Part shown: positions 14,846 to 17,678 of the stretch, one piece after another
Numbering within the stretch: the first letter of the stretch is position 1
How the letters are laid out: each line of letters begins with the position of its first letter
Assembly (NCBI GenBank): GCA_003694465.1
Contig: RFKM01000020.1
Location: forward strand, 1 to 17,678
Direction of reading: 5' to 3'
From: Alphaproteobacteria bacterium
Lineage (GTDB): Bacteria > Pseudomonadota > Alphaproteobacteria > Rhodobacterales > Rhodobacteraceae
Length of the DNA stretch: 17,678 nucleotides
Notes under the pieces: generated by a model
Database searches by the model: none
Seen by the model: the letters and a program-made list of their open reading frames with translations, nothing else
What the model was told of the DNA's origin: nothing
Position numbers and translations under genes: made by a program

Positions 14846-15705
14846 TGTTTCTGAAGCGTCTGAACGAGGCGGCCGAAACCGCGCGCCGCTGCCTGTCCGA
14901 TGCCCTGCCGGCCGACGGGCCGCTGGCCGAGCCGATGCGCTATGCGGTGCGCGGCGGCAAGGGGCTGCGGGGGTTCCTTGTGCTCGAGGGTGCGCGCATT
15001 CATGGCATCGATGACGCCGCCGCGTGCCATGCCGCCGCCGCCGTCGAGGCGATCCACGCCTATTCGCTGGTCCATGACGACCTGCCGGCGATGGACGATG
15101 ACGATTTGCGCCGCGGCCAGCCGACGGTGCACCGGAAGTGGGACGAGGCGACGGCGATTCTGGTCGGCGACGGGTTGCAGTCTCTGGCCTTCGAACTGCT
15201 GGCCCATCCGGCCCTCGGGTCGGCCGGGGTGCGCCTTGCCCTCGTCGAAAGCCTTGCGCAGGCTGCCGGGGCGCGGGGCATGGTTCTTGGTCAGGCGCTC
15301 GACATCGCCGCCGAAACCGCCCCCGAGCCACTGACGCTCGACGAGATCATCGCCCTTCAGGCCGGCAAGACCGGGGCGCTTATCCGCTGGTCGGCGATGG
15401 CGGGGGCGCTGATGGCGGGCGCCGACCCGGCCCCGCTCGCCCGCTATGGCGAGGCGCTGGGGCTGGCCTTCCAGATCGCCGACGACGTGCTCGATGTGGA
15501 AGGCGATGCCGAGACCGTCGGCAAGGCCGTGGGCAAGGATGCCGAAGCCGGGAAGGCGACCTTCGTTTCGCTGCTCGGGCTGGAGGCGGCGAAAATCCGC
15601 GCACGCGAGCTTGTCGACGAAGCCTGCGCGGCGCTCTCGGTGTATGGGGGAAGGGCGGAAACCTTGCGAGAGGCTGCCCGTTTCGTTATTGCCCGCAAGA
15701 CTTGA
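14845..15705 (+). CDS. ispA: Farnesyl diphosphate synthase (geranyltranstransferase)
   Basis: This 286-residue cytosolic all-helical prenyltransferase condenses dimethylallyl and isopentenyl diphosphates to farnesyl diphosphate, precursor of undecaprenyl, ubiquinone and, where present, carotenoid and bacteriochlorophyll chains. The first aspartate-rich motif is D78-D79-L-P-A-M-D84 with D85-D87 following ([16 protein letters not shown]). The two-residue insertion is typical of eubacterial FPP synthases. The second motif is D213-D214-V-L-D217. GKGLRG near the start binds the pyrophosphate. A GGPP synthase cannot be strictly excluded by eye, but the resemblance to E. coli IspA is strong. The ATG at 14845 shares its A with the xseB stop and has AAGG six bases upstream; a GTG at 14842 would add one residue. 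Confidence 0.93.
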   Translation: MFLKRLNEAAETARRCLSDALPADGPLAEPMRYAVRGGKGLRGFLVLEGARIHGIDDAAACHAAAAVEAIHAYSLVHDDLPAMDDDDLRRGQPTVHRKWDEATAILVGDGLQSLAFELLAHPALGSAGVRLALVESLAQAAGARGMVLGQALDIAAETAPEPLTLDEIIALQAGKTGALIRWSAMAGALMAGADPAPLARYGEALGLAFQIADDVLDVEGDAETVGKAVGKDAEAGKATFVSLLGLEAAKIRARELVDEACAALSVYGGRAETLREAARFVIARKT

Positions 15706-15725
15706 ACACACGAGATGAATTGAAC

Positions 15726-17654
15726 ATGCCCGACCGCCCCGAAACCCCGCTGCTCGACAAGATCAAGTCTCCCGCCGACATGAAGACCCTCAGCCTGGCC
15801 GAACTGCGCCAGCTGGCCGACGAATTGCGGGCCGAGACGATCAGCGCGGTTTCGCAGACCGGCGGACATCTTGGCGCCGGTCTCGGGGTGGTCGAACTGA
15901 CCGTGGCGCTGCACCATGTCTTCGACGCGCCGCGCGACCGGATCATCTTCGATGTCGGTCATCAGGTCTATCCGCACAAGATTCTCACCGGCCGGCGCGA
16001 CCGGATCCGCACCCTGCGCCAGAAGGGCGGGCTTTCGGGTTTCACCAAGCGCAGCGAAAGCCCCTATGACCCGTTCGGCGCCGGGCACAGCTCGACGTCG
16101 ATCTCGGCGGCCACGGGCTTTACCATGGCGCGCGAACTGGGCGGCGCACCCGAGATCGCGCTGGGCGACGCCGTGGCCGTCATCGGCGACGGGTCGATGA
16201 GCGCCGGCATGGCCTTCGAGGCGATGAACAACGCCGGCCACCTGAAAAAGCGCATGTTCGTCATTCTCAACGACAACGAGATGTCGATCGCCCCGCCGGT
16301 GGGGGCGCTGTCGAGCTACCTCACCCGGCTCTACGAGGCCGAACCTTTCCAGGAACTGAAGGCCGCCGCGAAGGGTGCGGTGAAACTCCTGCCCGAACCG
16401 CTGCAGGAGGGCGCGCGCCGCGCCAAGGAAATGCTCAAGGGCATGACCGTGGGCGGCACCCTGTTCGAGGAACTCGGGTTTTCCTATGTCGGCCCGATCG
16501 ACGGGCACAACATCGACCATCTCGTCGGGGTGCTTCGCACCGTCCACGAGCGCGCCACCGGGCCGGTGCTGATCCATGTCCTGACCACCAAGGGCAAGGG
16601 CTATGCCCCGGCCGAAAAGGCCAGCGACAAGGGCCACGCCACGGCGAAATTCGACGTTCTGACCGGCAAGCAGCACAAGAGCCCGTCGAACGCGCCGTCA
16701 TATACCTCGGTTTTCGGGCGCACCCTGACCGATCTGGCCGAGGCCGACGAAAAGGTGGTTGCCATCACCGCAGCCATGCCCGACGGCACCGGAGTCGGGA
16801 TGATGGCCGAGCGTTTCCCGGCCCGCGTCTTCGATGTCGGTATCGCCGAGCAGCATGCCGTCACCTTCTCGGCCGGCCTTGCCGCGGGCGGGATGAAACC
16901 CTTCTGCGCGATCTATTCGACCTTCCTGCAACGCGGCTACGACCAGGTGGTCCATGACGTTGCCATCCAGAGCCTGCCGGTGCGCTTCATGATCGACCGC
17001 GCCGGCCTCGTCGGGCAGGACGGGGCGACCCACGCCGGCAGCTTCGATCTTGCTTATCTCGGCAACCTGCCCGGCTTCGTCATCATGGCGCCGGCCGACG
17101 AGTCGGAGCTCGTGCACATGGTGACCACCGCCCATGCCATCGACGACCGGCCCAGCGCCGTGCGCTATCCGCGCGGCGAAGGGGTGGGGGTCGACATGCC
17201 CGAGAAGGGGCGCGTGCTCGAGATCGGCAAGGGGCGGATCGTCCAGGAGGGCCAGCGCGTGGCACTGCTTTCGCTGGGCACCCGGCTCGAACAGGTGCGC
17301 ATCGCCGCCGAGAAACTGGCCCAGCGCGGCATCACGCCCACCGTGGCCGATGCGCGTTTCATGAAGCCGCTGGACGAGGCGCTCATCCTCGGCCTTGCGC
17401 GCGATCACGAGGTGCTGATCACCATCGAGGAGGGGGCCGTCGGCGGTTTCGGCAGCCACGTCGCCCAGCTCCTCGCGGAAAACGGCGCCTTCGACAAGGG
17501 GCTGAAATTCCGCTCCATGGTTCTGCCCGACATTTTCATCGACCATGCCAGCCCGGCGGAAATGTATGAAACCGCGGGGCTGACCGCCGCCGATATCGAG
17601 CGCAAGGTTCTGAGTGCGCTGGGCGTGTCGGACCTGTCGGCGAAAACCGCCTGA
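15726..17654 (+). CDS. dxs: 1-Deoxy-D-xylulose-5-phosphate synthase
   Basis: This 642-residue enzyme condenses pyruvate and glyceraldehyde 3-phosphate in a thiamine-diphosphate-dependent reaction, the first and often rate-limiting step of the MEP isoprenoid pathway. It acts as a cytosolic dimer. The N-terminal domain has [10 protein letters not shown] (H48), [15 protein letters not shown] and the ThDP motif [18 protein letters not shown] (D155), followed by an Asn in LNDNEMS. The pyrimidine-binding domain has [16 protein letters not shown] with E375, the counterpart of the catalytic Glu370 of E. coli. The transketolase C-terminal domain ends with [18 protein letters not shown]. The length matches the family (about 620-645). 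The ATG is 20 bases after ispA, with only a weak GAG-type ribosome site, so expression probably depends on the upstream genes. Twenty-four bases remain after the stop, with no visible terminator. Confidence 0.98.
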   Translation: MPDRPETPLLDKIKSPADMKTLSLAELRQLADELRAETISAVSQTGGHLGAGLGVVELTVALHHVFDAPRDRIIFDVGHQVYPHKILTGRRDRIRTLRQKGGLSGFTKRSESPYDPFGAGHSSTSISAATGFTMARELGGAPEIALGDAVAVIGDGSMSAGMAFEAMNNAGHLKKRMFVILNDNEMSIAPPVGALSSYLTRLYEAEPFQELKAAAKGAVKLLPEPLQEGARRAKEMLKGMTVGGTLFEELGFSYVGPIDGHNIDHLVGVLRTVHERATGPVLIHVLTTKGKGYAPAEKASDKGHATAKFDVLTGKQHKSPSNAPSYTSVFGRTLTDLAEADEKVVAITAAMPDGTGVGMMAERFPARVFDVGIAEQHAVTFSAGLAAGGMKPFCAIYSTFLQRGYDQVVHDVAIQSLPVRFMIDRAGLVGQDGATHAGSFDLAYLGNLPGFVIMAPADESELVHMVTTAHAIDDRPSAVRYPRGEGVGVDMPEKGRVLEIGKGRIVQEGQRVALLSLGTRLEQVRIAAEKLAQRGITPTVADARFMKPLDEALILGLARDHEVLITIEEGAVGGFGSHVAQLLAENGAFDKGLKFRSMVLPDIFIDHASPAEMYETAGLTAADIERKVLSALGVSDLSAKTA

Positions 17655-17678
17655 CCTGAACCGATTTCGCAACACTTC

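Noticed and set aside
1..17678. Mobile elements, CRISPR arrays, tRNA/rRNA genes, secretion or defence modules
   Set aside because: I saw no transposase, integrase, regularly spaced repeats, cloverleaf-like sequence or defence-type domains. All genes look like vertically inherited core functions.

Overview
The window is high-GC (roughly two-thirds G+C by eye), densely packed chromosomal DNA from an alphaproteobacterium, most likely a member of the Rhodobacteraceae (Rhodobacter/Paracoccus/Rhodovulum-like). The gene content and neighbourhoods point there: an NDUFA9-like complex I protein next to uppP, a gltD-first glutamate synthase locus, a GST-queG pair, ilvE divergent from a petP/petR-like pair, and an HDAC-like gene followed by xseB-ispA-dxs. 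It looks like a core-genome region. I see no tRNA, rRNA, CRISPR array, insertion sequence, phage gene or attachment site. No stretch of 300 bases lacks a gene.

Layout. (1) 1-1272 (+): the C-terminal end of an NDUFA9-like NAD(P)-binding protein, then uppP (undecaprenyl-diphosphate phosphatase). (2) 1462-8268 (+): gltD (small glutamate synthase subunit), a gene for an uncharacterised alpha/beta hydrolase that overlaps it by ATGA, and gltB (large subunit). A 189-base AT-richer control region precedes gltD. (3) 8318-10938 (+): mtgA (peptidoglycan glycosyltransferase), a glutathione S-transferase-like gene and queG (epoxyqueuosine reductase). (4) 10949-12290 (-): a small membrane-anchored protein of unknown function and ilvE (branched-chain aminotransferase), separated by a perfect 11-bp hairpin. 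(5) 12461-13617 (+): a MarR-family regulator and an OmpR-type response regulator with a degenerate receiver, translationally coupled and divergent from ilvE. (6) 13672-17654 (+): histone-deacetylase-like hydrolase, xseB, ispA and dxs; the first three overlap and dxs follows after 20 bases.

How the genes connect. GltBD makes glutamate, and IlvE uses it as amino donor for branched-chain amino acids. Dxs starts the MEP isoprenoid pathway, IspA makes farnesyl diphosphate (precursor of undecaprenyl phosphate), UppP recycles that carrier, and MtgA polymerises the lipid II it carries. These are metabolic links, not proof of co-regulation.

Most interesting signal. The gltD control region and the ilvE/petP intergenic region share a sequence element, GAC[C/A]TAAAATTGCG, built into inverted repeats in both places. 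In the ilvE/petP region two copies form a near-perfect 23-bp palindrome of the kind MarR proteins bind. This suggests a small amino-nitrogen regulon, possibly under the PetP-like regulator. The second interesting item is the response regulator, whose receiver lacks most of the phosphorylation pocket. I found no clear evidence of an entirely new multi-gene system.
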